This document shows positions 11,425 to 22,700 of a stretch of DNA of 64,000 nt, piece by piece. Position numbers and translations under genes: made by a program. Source of the stretch: Diplocarpon mali. Its lineage: Eukaryota; Ascomycota; Leotiomycetes; Helotiales; Drepanopezizaceae. A model generated the notes under the pieces. That model saw only the letters and a list, made by a program, of their open reading frames with translations, was not told the origin of the DNA and searched no databases. Position 1 is the first letter of the stretch; each line of letters opens with the position of its first letter. The DNA lies in NCBI GenBank assembly GCA_024741835.1, contig JAENRP010000012.1, forward strand, positions 124,001 to 188,000, given 5' to 3'.

Positions 11425-13944
11425 CGCTGCGGTTTGATTCTACCAGGTCGAGAGGCAATTATGTGCACTTGCAAATGGGCGATTTATGTACACGAGAACG
11501 CCGTGAAAGGGGAAAGTCGGTCTCGGGTCGACTCGGAAGTTTGGGGTATCTCAGACATTCGTAGACGTATCATTAAGTCGTGAAAAAGAGCCTGGAAATA
11601 GTCAATGGCAGCTTCGTCATCGGAGGAGCTTCATGTCAACATGCCTCATCGAGCAACGCAAACAGCACGACGCCGAGATAATTGACAAGCTCGCAGGTAG
11701 AGGCTCAGGTTTAGATTTCACAATTCAATGATGGATCCGCAGCGGTCGCACCGTCTCGAGCCTGTGTCGGGTTTCGTGTTGTCGTCGTCGTACGACATGG
11801 AGATCGATTGTGAATGTTTACACTGTTCGAGGAAAAAAGCTGACGGGACTCGCTTGGGCTTGCCGTTAGCGCCCAGCCTAGCCCCTAATCTTCTTGCAGC
11901 TGCACTACGATACTCTACTGTGCGGAGCCAGCCTGCTCTGTACAGCCGCCGACGCCACCACGGGATTGTTGGAACCTGTTATTATTGGACGCGTTTCGGA
12001 GCCTCCGATGCTGTCTTCAGCGGTTGAGAAGAGGATGCACGGCATGTGTTGAGGAAGCTCGCTTTTTTTTTTTTTGAAGGGCAATCAAGGCCCCCCCGAC
12101 TTCCCGCCTCTCTCTACGAATCAACAACCAGCTGGCGCCATTGCTCTTACTTCGAACATGACCCACCGCGAGCTGGCTACTGTACGACAAGAGACAAAAA
12201 CAAACAACAGCTCCGTCGCACCGAGGACGCGGTGCTGCCTCGTCGGGCCCGGTGGTCGGGTGCCAACCACCAACAACGAATCGCCGAGAAGGGTGACGGT
12301 GGTACAATCAACTTCCGGCGCCTGCACCGGGTGCAGATGTGCGTTCAGCAAAAGGAAAGCCTCGACAAGCCAGCTCCACCGGTTCATACATTTTGCTCAC
12401 ATGGCAGCAAGACAGCAAGGATTTAGAGTAGTTGTCGAGGGCCGACCCGCCTTCTACACAGAAAGTTGCCGCCGCTGACAGCTCGCGCCACCCTGGCATT
12501 TTGACTGGACCAAGGCGCGTCGGGAGCTTTGGCTTTCTTTCGCGTGTTGCTGGGGCGACCATACCGCCGGCGATGGATGAACGTAAGGGGGACGGGCAAG
12601 GATGTTTTGGCAACTCCAGGGGCTGGCATCTGCACTTTCAAGAGGCCATTTCCAGTGGCACCTACTCCATGTCGATTGCACGAGCGCGAAGAAGCACGCA
12701 TTCGACGGATTGCCTTGAAAAGGCTTCGTCTGCGCTGCGTCGAGACATGGCATCATAGCCATGCGGGACTTTCTCTTCCCAGGGCCAGAGTTCCGCACAG
12801 TGCGGCCCGGACCGGTTCGCTCAACAGCTCATGCGACAAGAACAGTTGCATCACGGCTGTCTTGAACACATGGAGCTACCTTGAAGAGCTTTTCTTGAAT
12901 TCGGTGCTGAAGCCTCTGCTTATTGTTCTGGTTTCCACACGAATCGTCGGCTGGTGTTTTCAGGAGCTTAGCCTTGTTCACCAGCTTCTGCAAGGATTGT
13001 TTTCTTTCAAAACTCAGTATACGAGTATCTCGCGGGGCTTCGGCTCGCAGCTACTTCACTTTAACTCTGCTTCAATGATTGTAGGAGATACCGGGGAAGA
13101 AGAAAAAACGGGGCCGAATCGGATGCGAAAACGATCAGCTCCATGTGGAGTTCGCTTGGACTAGCCAGGCTCTGAGATGTACGCAATCAATCTCTTTTCG
13201 CAGTCCAACAAGCCAATTTCCCTTCTGCTCCATGCCAATGTGATACTCGTACTACAAATATTAACCAGGACTTAACCATGTTACAGCCCTCTTACTTTTT
13301 GGGGAAACTCCTTTTTGGATATCATTTCCTGATCGTATCAGTTTTTGGTTTTGTATGATGTAGACTTTCATCCATGCGTTCCTGAGACTGCACTGCCATC
13401 CCCACAAGGGGAACATGCTCGTCCTCCGGCCGTCGACTGATATATCATATTTCCCGGCTCGCAACTGGCTCGCAAGCCGTCAGAAGCAAGCGGGGATTCG
13501 AAATTAGAGATGTTGTATTTCAATCGTCTATTCTGTCTGTGTTCTTTGAACGTCGCTACTGGCCTTGTTCCCACGTGTTGCACTAGTCGCTTTGAAGTGC
13601 TTCTGGTAGAGAACATATCATATTTCCACTTAGCTTTCATAATAACCTCATTGACATAGAATTCGATCACAGCTCAATCGTGCTCTTTTGCCCAAGACGT
13701 CCAAGGAGAAACCGCCATTCATAATAAAGTGGGCAAGTGATGAGCAGAAGCTTTACATCTACGGGAATCTATCACCAATGAAATAGTGAGCCTACTTACG
13801 CTCTCCAGACTGTCATGCCGACTAGCGAAGTTCTGAGCTTTCCGTCTCCAAATACTGCAAGTGATGCAGTGGTGCGCCGAAAGAACAACGCGAGAACGTT
13901 AGCACGGAGTGTTAGTGTTCTTCAAGAGCAGCCCATTCCTATCC
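11425..13944. other. Intergenic region, promoter side of the minus-strand coiled-coil gene
   Basis: About 2.5 kb. It contains the upstream region of the gene starting at 11424, a 13-T run at 12063-12075, and several frames (for example 12529-13164 on plus) that show no domain, signal or intron logic. No RNA gene recognised. Confidence 0.5.
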
Positions 13945-14701
13945 TTACGGACTCAATCTCTCAAGCTTCCATCCACCTTCATCCAACTTGGTATACTGAA
14001 ATCGATCATGAAGCCGACTCTCTCGACCCTGCCAAAACTCTACCATCTCCGGCTTGATCCTTAAGCCGCCCCAGAACTCGGGTACCGGAATTTTCTCCTG
14101 GCCCTCAAACTTCACCTCCACCTCTTTCACCCAGCCCTCTAATTCCTCCCTTCCCTCCAGTACCTGGCTCTGCCTACTGGCCCAAGCCCCTAATCTGCTC
14201 CCACGAATCCGAGTATCATAGTACTTCTGGCTTTCCTCCCTACTCAACCTCTCTACCCGTCCTTCAACACGGACCTGCCGCTCTAATTCTCTCCACCAGA
14301 AGGTCAGGCTCGCCCATTTATTGCTCTCCAGATCCTTCGCTTTCTTGCTCGTCCCGAAGTTCGAGTAAATGACGAATCCTGTATTGTCCAATTCCTTCAG
14401 GTACACCATCCTTGAACTGACTCTGCCAGAAGGCAGGGAGGCAGTGGAAAGGCATACTGTTTCAGGTTGGTACACGCCATTGGATTGCGCGTGCGTGAAC
14501 CAGCTGTGGAACTGGGTGAGCGGTGACGAAGCATCTAGATCTGACCTTTCGAGAGCTCCTTTAGTGTATTGTTCTGCTTGGGAATTTGTTTTATCGTTCG
14601 CTGGTGCAACTGCAAACAGTTAGATGGATAGCCTGATGTAGGGGTGAAATGGGGTTCTTACAGATCAGCTTGGATATGTTTTGCTTTGAGTGCTGAGCCA
14701 T
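13945..14701 (-). CDS. PDX3: Pyridoxamine 5'-phosphate oxidase (PNPO/Pdx3)
   Basis: Makes pyridoxal 5'-phosphate from pyridoxine or pyridoxamine 5'-phosphate, with FMN and oxygen (salvage of vitamin B6). Exons are 14701-14662 and 14609-13945; the 52-nt intron (GTAAGA...GCAG) joins I-F at phase 1. The product is 234 residues, close to the yeast enzyme (228). Family motifs visible are SSRMVYLKELD, then FVIYSNFGTSKKAKDLESN and ASLTFWWRELERQVRVEG (FMN/PLP pocket), and the C-terminal RLHDRFQY block with the expected ending RLSP. The N-terminus (MAQHSKQNISKLI) is short and non-mitochondrial. The upstream neighbour, a UCH gene on the same strand, ends 383 bp before this start. Confidence 0.93.
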
Positions 14702-15084
14702 TTTGAGGAAGCTGGGCTTGTATGATAAATTTGGCACTCGATGCATGGGGTGAAGATTATTTTTGTAAGTGATGTTCGGATGACTGGAATATTCTTTGTT
14801 TATGATGACGAAATTGACGTCGCACTAGTTATGTGGGGTGGCAGCCTTGTCTTGAGATTTCAGCCTTGTCTCATGCCTTCCCCACTCATTCATCGTACAA
14901 CAGCCTTTCTTTGGGATAGAAGTCTACAGGTCGACAATTAGAGGTGGCGCAGTATTCATGCCTTGATCACCTCTTCAAATATTTGAAGCAGAGGTTCAGA
15001 TTCTGCTAAAAGCCGGGCTTCAGACATGCTTTCTAGGATATTCCCATCATCCAGTACGCCATTCAATTCAAGCCCCATGCAGTT

Positions 15085-15966
15085 TTAATCCAGGCTAGGA
15101 GCTAAGGATATCAAACTGAATCTCAATTCTCCTCCTCCAACCTCGGCTTCTCTCTTCAAAAATCGCCTAACACCCAAATCCAACGCCTTTTCACAAAGCA
15201 CATCCTCTTCCTCCCCAAGAACTCCTCTGTCTAGAGGCCCCTTTCGTCTACCATCCATCTCCCACAAGTGATGCTTCTCATCCTTGACAAAGCATACATA
15301 GTGCAAGTCAACGTTGTCCTCAGCATCCGGCGCAGAACTTTGGCCTTGGCGTGCAGCACTCTGGTGTGCATTCTCTAGAGCTTGGGAGTTGTATAGCAGA
15401 TCTGCTCGCTCATTGGGTCCTAGCGATGTAGCATCGTTGACCAGCTTATCAAGATCCGATCCCTTTTCTATTAGCTCGATCAGTATAACTTCCTAGTCAA
15501 ACTGCAGAAGCTCTTACCGATAAAGGCTCTCGAACTACCATTACTAACAGCATGCAATATCCCAATCAACCCACAAGCATTCCTGATAGTCTGCTTATAC
15601 CAGATTACCGGCTCGCCTGCCCCCTTACCATCGTATTCAGTCTTGTCGCTGTCTTCTTGTACGCGGAAGCTTTCGTATGATTTGCTGACCGGAAACACGA
15701 GAAGGAGGGCGTTTGCAGGGCGGGGTACAAAGGCGAGGAGGTCGGGATCTTCGATGCTGAAGACATCGTGAAAGGACAGAGCTGTTGAGAGGCCGAGCTT
15801 ATGGACCAGAGCGGACATTACTTCGGGGTTATTTTCTATATAGTAAATATTAGTTCGAGTGCTAAGATGATGGAGCTGTATTACCGAGAGGTACGAAAGC
15901 CTTGCGGCCTTCAGGGACATCTGGACCATCGAGAGCTGGGGCTGGGGCTTGAGTCGCTGCCATCAT
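15085..15966 (-). CDS. Ubiquitin C-terminal hydrolase, UCH family (peptidase C12)
   Basis: Cysteine protease that removes small adducts from the ubiquitin C-terminus (Yuh1/UCH-L3 type). Exons are 15966-15885, 15835-15518 and 15467-15085, with introns of 49 and 50 nt (GTAATA...ATAG, GTAAGA...ATAG) and phases consistent. The product is 260 residues, near the usual 230-240. Catalytic residues are all present: the oxyanion Gln in YKQTIRN, the nucleophile Cys in NACGLIGILHA, His in LHYVCFV and Asp in WEMDGRRKGP. The N-terminus carries the family motif ENNPEVM after the first intron. Two adjacent ATGs (15966, 15963) are possible starts. The promoter lies just beside the retrotransposon, whose left LTR begins 362 bp upstream of the ATG. 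Confidence 0.93.
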
Positions 15967-16327
15967 ATAAATTTCTCGTGAATTTTCTCGCAAAATAAGT
16001 ATCTTGGGAGGGAGGCTGTAAGTAAAGCGAGCTCTCAAGATTTCAAGACATACAAACAGCGAAACAGCCCCGCCGGCTCGGAAAAACCAGTACCGATAAG
16101 TATTCACTAGCGACGACGGCTAATGTTTCCCCTAAAAGTAAACAACTTATAAGCGAGCCACTCTTTACAGGGCCAAACGTGAACTTGACAAGCTTCTATC
16201 CTCCAGTCAAAATATCGATGAAACAAAAAAGAATAGTCAACTGGGCATCGTATATCGATGGTAGATACCTACAGGATATTAGTAGTCAAAGCAATTGAGG
16301 TAATACCCTAGTCCAAAGGATGTTATG
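15967..16327. other. Left flank of the retrotransposon / UCH promoter
   Basis: About 360 bp of ordinary host sequence between the UCH start and the left LTR. The last five bases (16323-16327, TTATG) are one copy of the target-site duplication. No gene. Confidence 0.7.
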
Positions 16328-16574
16328 TGTTGCAGGAATGCCCGTCACATGTTTGTCACATGACCTGTCACATGACACATCATACACATGATATATCATA
16401 TGACTTGCCACATGACTTAGCGCCTTCGCTACGAAGGCCGCTTACCTTAAATAGCTCCTAGTTAGTGAGCTCTTATGAATTAAGATACCTAATATCGTCG
16501 TTTGCACCTTATACTTCTTTGTGCCCTCTTCTAGTTTACTATTAAGTTCACTATTAGAGAACCTCCTTGCTATA
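16328..16574 (+). repeat. 5' LTR of the outer element
   Basis: 247 bp, starts TGTTGCAGGAATG and ends TTGCTATA (the partner ends TTGCTACA, giving the original TG...CA). It contains five CACATG hexamers at 16346, 16357, 16369, 16385 and 16409 plus one CATATG, in the position of a U3 promoter. It aligns end to end with 33887-34133; the differences I see are C/T or G/A transitions. Confidence 0.93.
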
Positions 16575-16590
16575 GGTTATAAGCCCCGCA
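16575..16590 (+). other. Primer-binding site of the outer element (half initiator-tRNA type)
   Basis: GGTTATAAGCCCCGCA directly abuts the left LTR. Established knowledge: Drosophila copia and relatives prime from a cleaved 5' half of initiator tRNA-Met, and their PBS begins GGTTATGGGCCC. Fungal initiator tRNA would give GGTTATGAGCCC, which differs from this site by one G-to-A, as RIP would cause. The match is by eye. Confidence 0.7.
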
Positions 16591-16949
16591 TGCCTATGAA
16601 TAGCATTCGACAAAATTCCATCGATTAGAGTCTCCTTTATAAACGAAAAGGCTGATCGATATTTTTAAGTTTTTTTTTTTACTCAACTAACGACGCATAA
16701 TAAGCGTCATTTTAATAATAAAAACAGTAGCTACTCCCCTTCCGGAGCGCTATATAATAATCCAAGCTTACGCAAGATTCATCACTATAGCTGAATCATT
16801 AGGACTGATAGCTGAGATTACTAGCTTAATTGCTAAAAGTACTCTACTACCTAAATCATCTATTTTTAAAAGGACTAATATATAGTACTCTAAACTCGAA
16901 TTCAATAGTTTATCTCTTCCTCTTCTTCCTTCTCCTCCTTTCGATAACT

Positions 16950-19188
16950 CTATATATAAATATATAAATAAGATATTATTGCTATCTTTAGCTGCCCTTA
17001 GCCTCCTTAAGTCTTAAAAGCTTAAAGGCGCAGAGGACTATAGCTAATAGAAGAATAAGGTTTTGAACCTTGCAAAGTCAAACGCCTTGACTATATATCT
17101 TTATATAAAAGCTAAAATATATGCTCTACTTAAGGTTGACTTATAGGACTATTCTATTACTCTTAAGGAAAGGGACAATTAGATTAAATAGGAAGCTAAG
17201 GAATCTTAAATAAAGCTTACTATTACACTTAATTGTAAACTAGGCCTACTAGCTTATATAGAAGGCGACAAATCTGCCTTAGATATATGAGAAGCTCTTT
17301 AAAAATAGTATAAAGGATCTGGAATAGTGCTTAAATATAACGCTATATAGACTTATATTACTATCAAATATAATAACTTCAATTCACTTAAAGCTTACAT
17401 TATCGCTTTTAGACTTTCAATCACTAAATTAGAAGCTCTCGACTCTGCCCTTCCTTCTTACTAGCACCCTATTATATTTATTACTAGCTGTTCTAGTAGA
17501 TGGCCTATTTAGGTAGATCGATAATGCTTTAACCTTTACTTAGCTATAGCAGCTAGACGAAAATCAGAGATTACGCTCGAAGCTCTTATTAAAGATATTA
17601 CTAATAAAGCTTAAGCCTTATAGAGTTTAAAAATGAACGGAACTGTCTTATATAGTAACAAATCGGCTAGCAAGCCGCATTCCTCTAACTATAAGAAGTC
17701 AGAAAATAAGAGAGGTTTTAAAGACTTAAAGAAGAGCACCTCTAGGAATACTACTACCTCCTCCCCTAACTCCTCCTATCTTTATTATAAGTAACTAAAG
17801 CTATACTATAAGGCAGAAGATTGCTTTACAATTAATAAATCGAAAAGAGAGGCCTAGGAGAAGGACTTAGGAAAGAAGTATATATTCTATTACCTTAAAG
17901 GCAAGGACGATAAGTCCTTGCTATTATTATTACCAAAAGGCAAAAAGCCTTTTAAGAAGATTCAGAAGGAAGACGAAGAGTTAGATAATGACCTCTTTAG
18001 GCATACTATGCTATTACTAGCCCTAGGGCCAATTCTCACTCGCAAGCCAGGCTTAGGAGTCAATTCCTTACTAGGAGGCGATTCCTCTTTAGGACCGATT
18101 TCCACTCGCGGGCTAGGACTAGGAGTCAGTTCGTCTACCTCCTACTTCTTATTAAAATTGAGGAATCGTTAGCTATATAATATAAATGCTAATAAGCACG
18201 TTTTTAATAATCTCTTTAAGTTCACTTCTTATACTACTTAAGATAATCTACCCTCCTTAAGTATAGTTAATAGATTTATTTAACCTCTTAGTATTAGTAC
18301 TTATAAAGTCAATACACTTAAATCTAATAGAAAGGTGTATATTCTTAAGTTAATTAATACTCTTTATATACCTTAATCACCTATCTACTTATACTTAGGT
18401 AGTAAACTTAATAAAATCAAAGGCTTCTATCGAAATAGCAAGCTATTCCTATTTAATAAGAAGGAAATTTACACTATCGATAATAATATATATATTAATA
18501 AGGAATAGCCTTCTATTAACTCCTTTAGTTATATAAGTAGATATGCTCTCCTAATTATAATTAAGAATAGACCTTTTAATATTAAGCTCTAGTATTATCG
18601 ATTAGGCTACGCTAGTTTACAAATAGTTAAAAAGACCTAATCTACTATTACTAATATACAGATTAAGGAAATAAAATTAAAGAAGACGCGAATCTGCGCT
18701 CCTTGCGAGAAAGGCAGACCTCTTTAATATATTAATAAACGTTTAGCTTGCCCTCGACCTACGAAGGCACTTAATAAGCTATATATTAATATAGTTTATC
18801 TAAAGCTAACTAGCCTTAATAGCTATAAATACGCTTTTATCTTTACTTGCGCAGCTATAATAGCTAGGTAGAGATAGACTTATATAAATAAATCTAATGC
18901 CTTTAAGGCAAATAAGAAGATGATCAGCCTTTTATAAACTTAGTATAATTGCATAATCAAGCAGTAGAGAACTAATAGAGGTAAGAAGTACTCTTTTATA
19001 TAAATGCAAATACTTATAGAAAACCTTAGTATAATTTTAAAGGAATCTACTTTATATACGCTAAAATAAGATAGTAGATTAGAATAATTAATTCGTATAC
19101 TAATAGAAAAGTTGCAAATAGCTATAATTGATTAAAATATCCCTTCCTTTTTCTAGCCTTACCTCCTTCTTTTAATAATATATATTAC
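16950..19188 (+). pseudogene. Outer element: decayed gag, protease and first part of integrase
   Basis: No open frame survives, but the conceptual plus-strand translation is recognisable. A gag-like region runs from about 16950. A degraded zinc knuckle near 17775-17830 has lost most Cys residues to Tyr. A pre-integrase block near 18595 (YYRLGYASL, from WHRRLGHAS) is followed by a Cys-pair at about 18690-18725 (CAPCEKGRP, end of the HHCC zinc site). The integrase core runs up to the insertion of element A at 19188. Two copies of the ACTC...GAGT motif lie at about 18020-18130, in an in-frame stretch reading TRKPGLGV and TRGLGLGV. Confidence 0.75.
18020..18130 (+). repeat. Two copies of the ACTC...GAGT quasi-palindromic motif (outer element)
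   Basis: ACTCGCAAGCCAGGCTTAGG followed by AGTC, and ACTCGCGGGCTAGGACTAGG followed by AGTC, about 75 bp apart. They are in the opposite orientation to most copies elsewhere in the nest. The local plus-strand frame is open (17918-18172), and both copies encode T-R-x-x-G-L-G-V. Confidence 0.8.
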
Positions 19189-19383
19189 TATTGAGATGGG
19201 TGATACAGCCATCACTCTGATGTATTATCATATGACCCTACTGCTTAGTCAGTAGGATATTGATATATATATAGCTATAGGTAAGAAAGGGGTAACCTTC
19301 CTTTCCTAACTTTTACTAATATATCGACTATCGACCTTTAAAAGTTTCTTATACTTATTGCGCTGACTTACTTAAGCTTAATA
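19189..19383 (+). repeat. 5' LTR of element A
   Basis: 195 bp, beginning TATTGAGATGGG and ending AAGCTTAATA. It contains the dyad CCTACTG-CTTAGT-CAGTAGG followed by a TATA-rich stretch (GATATATATATAG), in promoter position for U3. Same length as its partner 25095-25289 and as both LTRs of element B. Confidence 0.92.
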
Positions 19384-19398
19384 GGTTATAAGTCTTAG
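19384..19398 (+). other. Primer-binding site of element A
   Basis: GGTTATAAGTCTTAG starts at the first base after the LTR. It shares GGTTATAAG with the outer element's PBS and with element B, which supports the half initiator-tRNA-Met primer type. Confidence 0.65.
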
Positions 19399-19790
19399 AT
19401 AGACCGATAATAGATTATTGACTTCCCTTAGAAAGCACTTGCGCTGTAACTATTAGTAGGAAGTTGAACGAGACTTATAGTAAGAGGCGAGCAATCGGCG
19501 AATAGGAGGTATGATTCCTTATTTAGCTAACCTATATTGTAAGAGGTGTGATTCCTTACTTTATAACCCCTTTAGTACTATAAGAGGTGTGATTCCTTGC
19601 TTTACTATGTTTTATAAGAGGTATGATTCCTTATATTATAGCTTAAAAAACCCTTTTTAATAAGAGGACTTCCTCTCTATTTAATACTTTTATAATACCT
19701 GCTATTTAATCATTTCAACTTTTCAATAGGAGGAGTGCCTTTAACTATTTAATTTATTTGATTTTAAATGCAATTCTATTTGAAATAGTA

Positions 19791-22700
19791 ATGGCTTCCA
19801 ATTCTGATCGAAATACTAGGCCTAAAGACCTTTAACTCTTTCGAAAGAACTGGCAATAATAGTTCGACGATTTAGAGCTTTACTTTAAGAGCAAAGGCAT
19901 TGAAATAGCGATTTAAAAGACACTTATTAAATACGTAAGAATAGCCCTCTATACTCTTTCTACTAATTCGTCCACTTCCACTTTAATAGCTAATACAATT
20001 GCTAAAGATTTACTAAATATATTAAATAAGCTTAGCCTAAGAGCTTTAGTAGATAATAACTGAGATTCTTAAAGGCAGATTTTAAATATGGAAAAGGAGA
20101 AGGAGTATAAGCTAGCCTTAGTCAAATATAAGCTTAAGATTAATAGAGGTTTAAGTAATAAAGATAGAGATTTTATTTGAGTTTATAATAATATAAAAAT
20201 AAGATAGGATACTTTAAAAGTAAAATACTCTTAGACAACTGCCTTTAATACTTAATATCTACTATAGTAGATTACTTTATTTTAATATAGAAAAGATAAA
20301 GATAGTAAGGATATAGATATAAATATAGACTCTACTTAATTTATATTATATAAAGTAAGAAGGAAAGTAAGAGCCGCAGATCTTAAGATAGCTATAACTT
20401 TTAAGGAAACTTAGCTTTTTAGTTTCCTACTTAATAGCCTTCCTTTTAAGTTTACTATTGCGAAACAATCTCTTCTTATCTAACCCAACCTTAAGATTTA
20501 TAAGAAGATCGACCTCCTTTGAACTGTTAAGTAAGACCTTAAAGGACGCTCTAAATCGGCAAATGCCGCGTTATAAGGCAACGATAAGCCTAAGAAGAGG
20601 AAGGAGCGCGGGATAAGCCTTTGAGCTTATCGGAGATGCTACTTCTATAATAGTACTTATAATATTACTAATTGTAAAGTTAAAAGGCAATTGATTAATA
20701 TAATTGCTAGCTTTAATATTAAGAAGCAATCGAAGCAGAAGTTAAAAAGCAAACTACCCTTATCCTACTAAAGGCTGCAACTATTAAGGAAAGGTAAAGG
20801 AAAAGGCTATTTAGCCAAAACTTTAGCAAATACCTTTAATAATAATAGTAGGTTATTTAAACTTAAATCTACTTTTAATAATTCAAATAATAATTATGAT
20901 AAAGATACTTATATTTTAAAAGCCGATCTTTGTAAAATCCTTGAATCCGACTGGTATAGTAATACTAGTTGTATAGTATATATAACTGATAAATCCTACC
21001 TATTTAAAGGCCTATTTATTAAAATAAAAAGGCGCTCTATTAAGGTTAGCAGTAGAAGGTTGTATATAGATTTAATAGGTATAGTAGAGATGAATATCGC
21101 TAGCGTTTCTTTCCTTTTGCAAAATGTTCTCCTTATACTTAGCTTAAGCATTAATCTTTTATTTAATTATAAGATCTATATAGAGTTGAATTATATAAGA
21201 GTTTTTAATAATTAATTTATATAGTTTATAAATAATAATTATAAAGTGATCTTTAAAGTTAAAATTAAAGATAGACTTTATATTATCTTAAAGGTAATAT
21301 TATAGAAATTGACTCCTAGGCCGGACTTATAAGTAGATTCCTTTAAAGAAAGTGTACTCTTTGCCCTAATACAATTAAGCGAGGATAAGGAGAATAGATA
21401 GACTTTTAAGCTAAGATTATAAATAAAATTCGCGAAAATGACTCTTAAGCCAAGACTATAGGTAGAGTGTAAGGTATCCTTAAAGATGACTCCTAAGCTA
21501 GGATTATAAGTGAATTTGGCAGAAATGACTCTTAGGCTAGGACTGCGAGTGGATTTTGTAAATTCGCTAATAATAACTCTTAGGCCAGGACTGTAAGTGA
21601 AATTCGCAAATTCATTAGAGACGACTCTTAAGCTAAGACCGCGAGTAGATCTTGCGGTTTTATTAAAAATGACTCTTAAGCTAGGCTTGCAATTAGAAAA
21701 CGGCAAAACCTTAAACTACTATCATTAGTCCTTTTTAGCTGTTGATAATAAAGCATCGACTGATAATAGGCTATTAAAGCTATTAGAAGCCAAAAGCCTA
21801 TTAAAGTATTAGTTAATATATAAAAGATTTGCATATCTAAGGCTAGAGAAATTAAAGGGCCTATATAAGGTCTTAATTTTAAAACAGAAGATCTAAATAC
21901 TAAAGGATCGCTTAATATGCTAAATTTGCAAGCTAATAAAACTTTAAAATCGGATGTAAATTAAGCTTAGTCTATAGAAAGATTCGATACTAGCGCTAAT
22001 ATCTATTAATACTATTAGACTATTTATAACTTTAATTAAAGGAAATAATTAGTTTTCTTAAATAGTAGATAACTCTACTTAGTAGATATAGACTATTTGC
22101 ATTAGAATTAAATCTGAGCTTATAGAAAAGCTGGAAACTTAAAAAGTGATAAAGGAACGCTAGACCTAGTTAAAGCTAATAGCTATTAAGTCTAATAACG
22201 TATTAGAGATTAGGGCAAAGCTTAATAAATAGGTAAAATAAGGAGTTTGCTATAAACTAACTATAATATATAAAGGTTCCTATTAGAATAGCATCGCTAA
22301 GCGAAGCATTTAGCAAGCAGAGACTGATTATTACGCTTTATTATAAGATGCTAACCTACTATTGGAATTCTAAGACCTTACAGTTAAGGCAAACGCATAC
22401 TTATAAAATAGAATAGGTAGTAGACTAATAGTTAATAGCACTTAAATATCTTTATATAAAGTATATTTTAAATAGAAACTAAGCTTAGACTATATTTATA
22501 TCTTTAGAAGCGTCTGCTACTCTTATATTAGCCTAAAGTCTTAGCCCGCAGGTATAAAGAGTAAGAAGCTAATAGACTAAGGTAGAGAGTATATATTTGT
22601 TAAGTATATTAAATAGATAATAAAGCAATAGATAGTATACGCGCTAGACTTAGGGCAAGTAATTATATCTTTAGTAGTTGAGTTTAATAAATCTTAAAAT

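Noticed and set aside
12529..13164. 211-codon plus frame between the coiled-coil gene and PNPO
   Set aside because: Does not begin at a supported ATG, no domain, and the sequence does not look protein-like.
21278..21706. 142-codon minus-strand open frame in element A
   Set aside because: It is the antisense reading of the tandem motif array, open because of the quasi-palindrome, not an independent gene.
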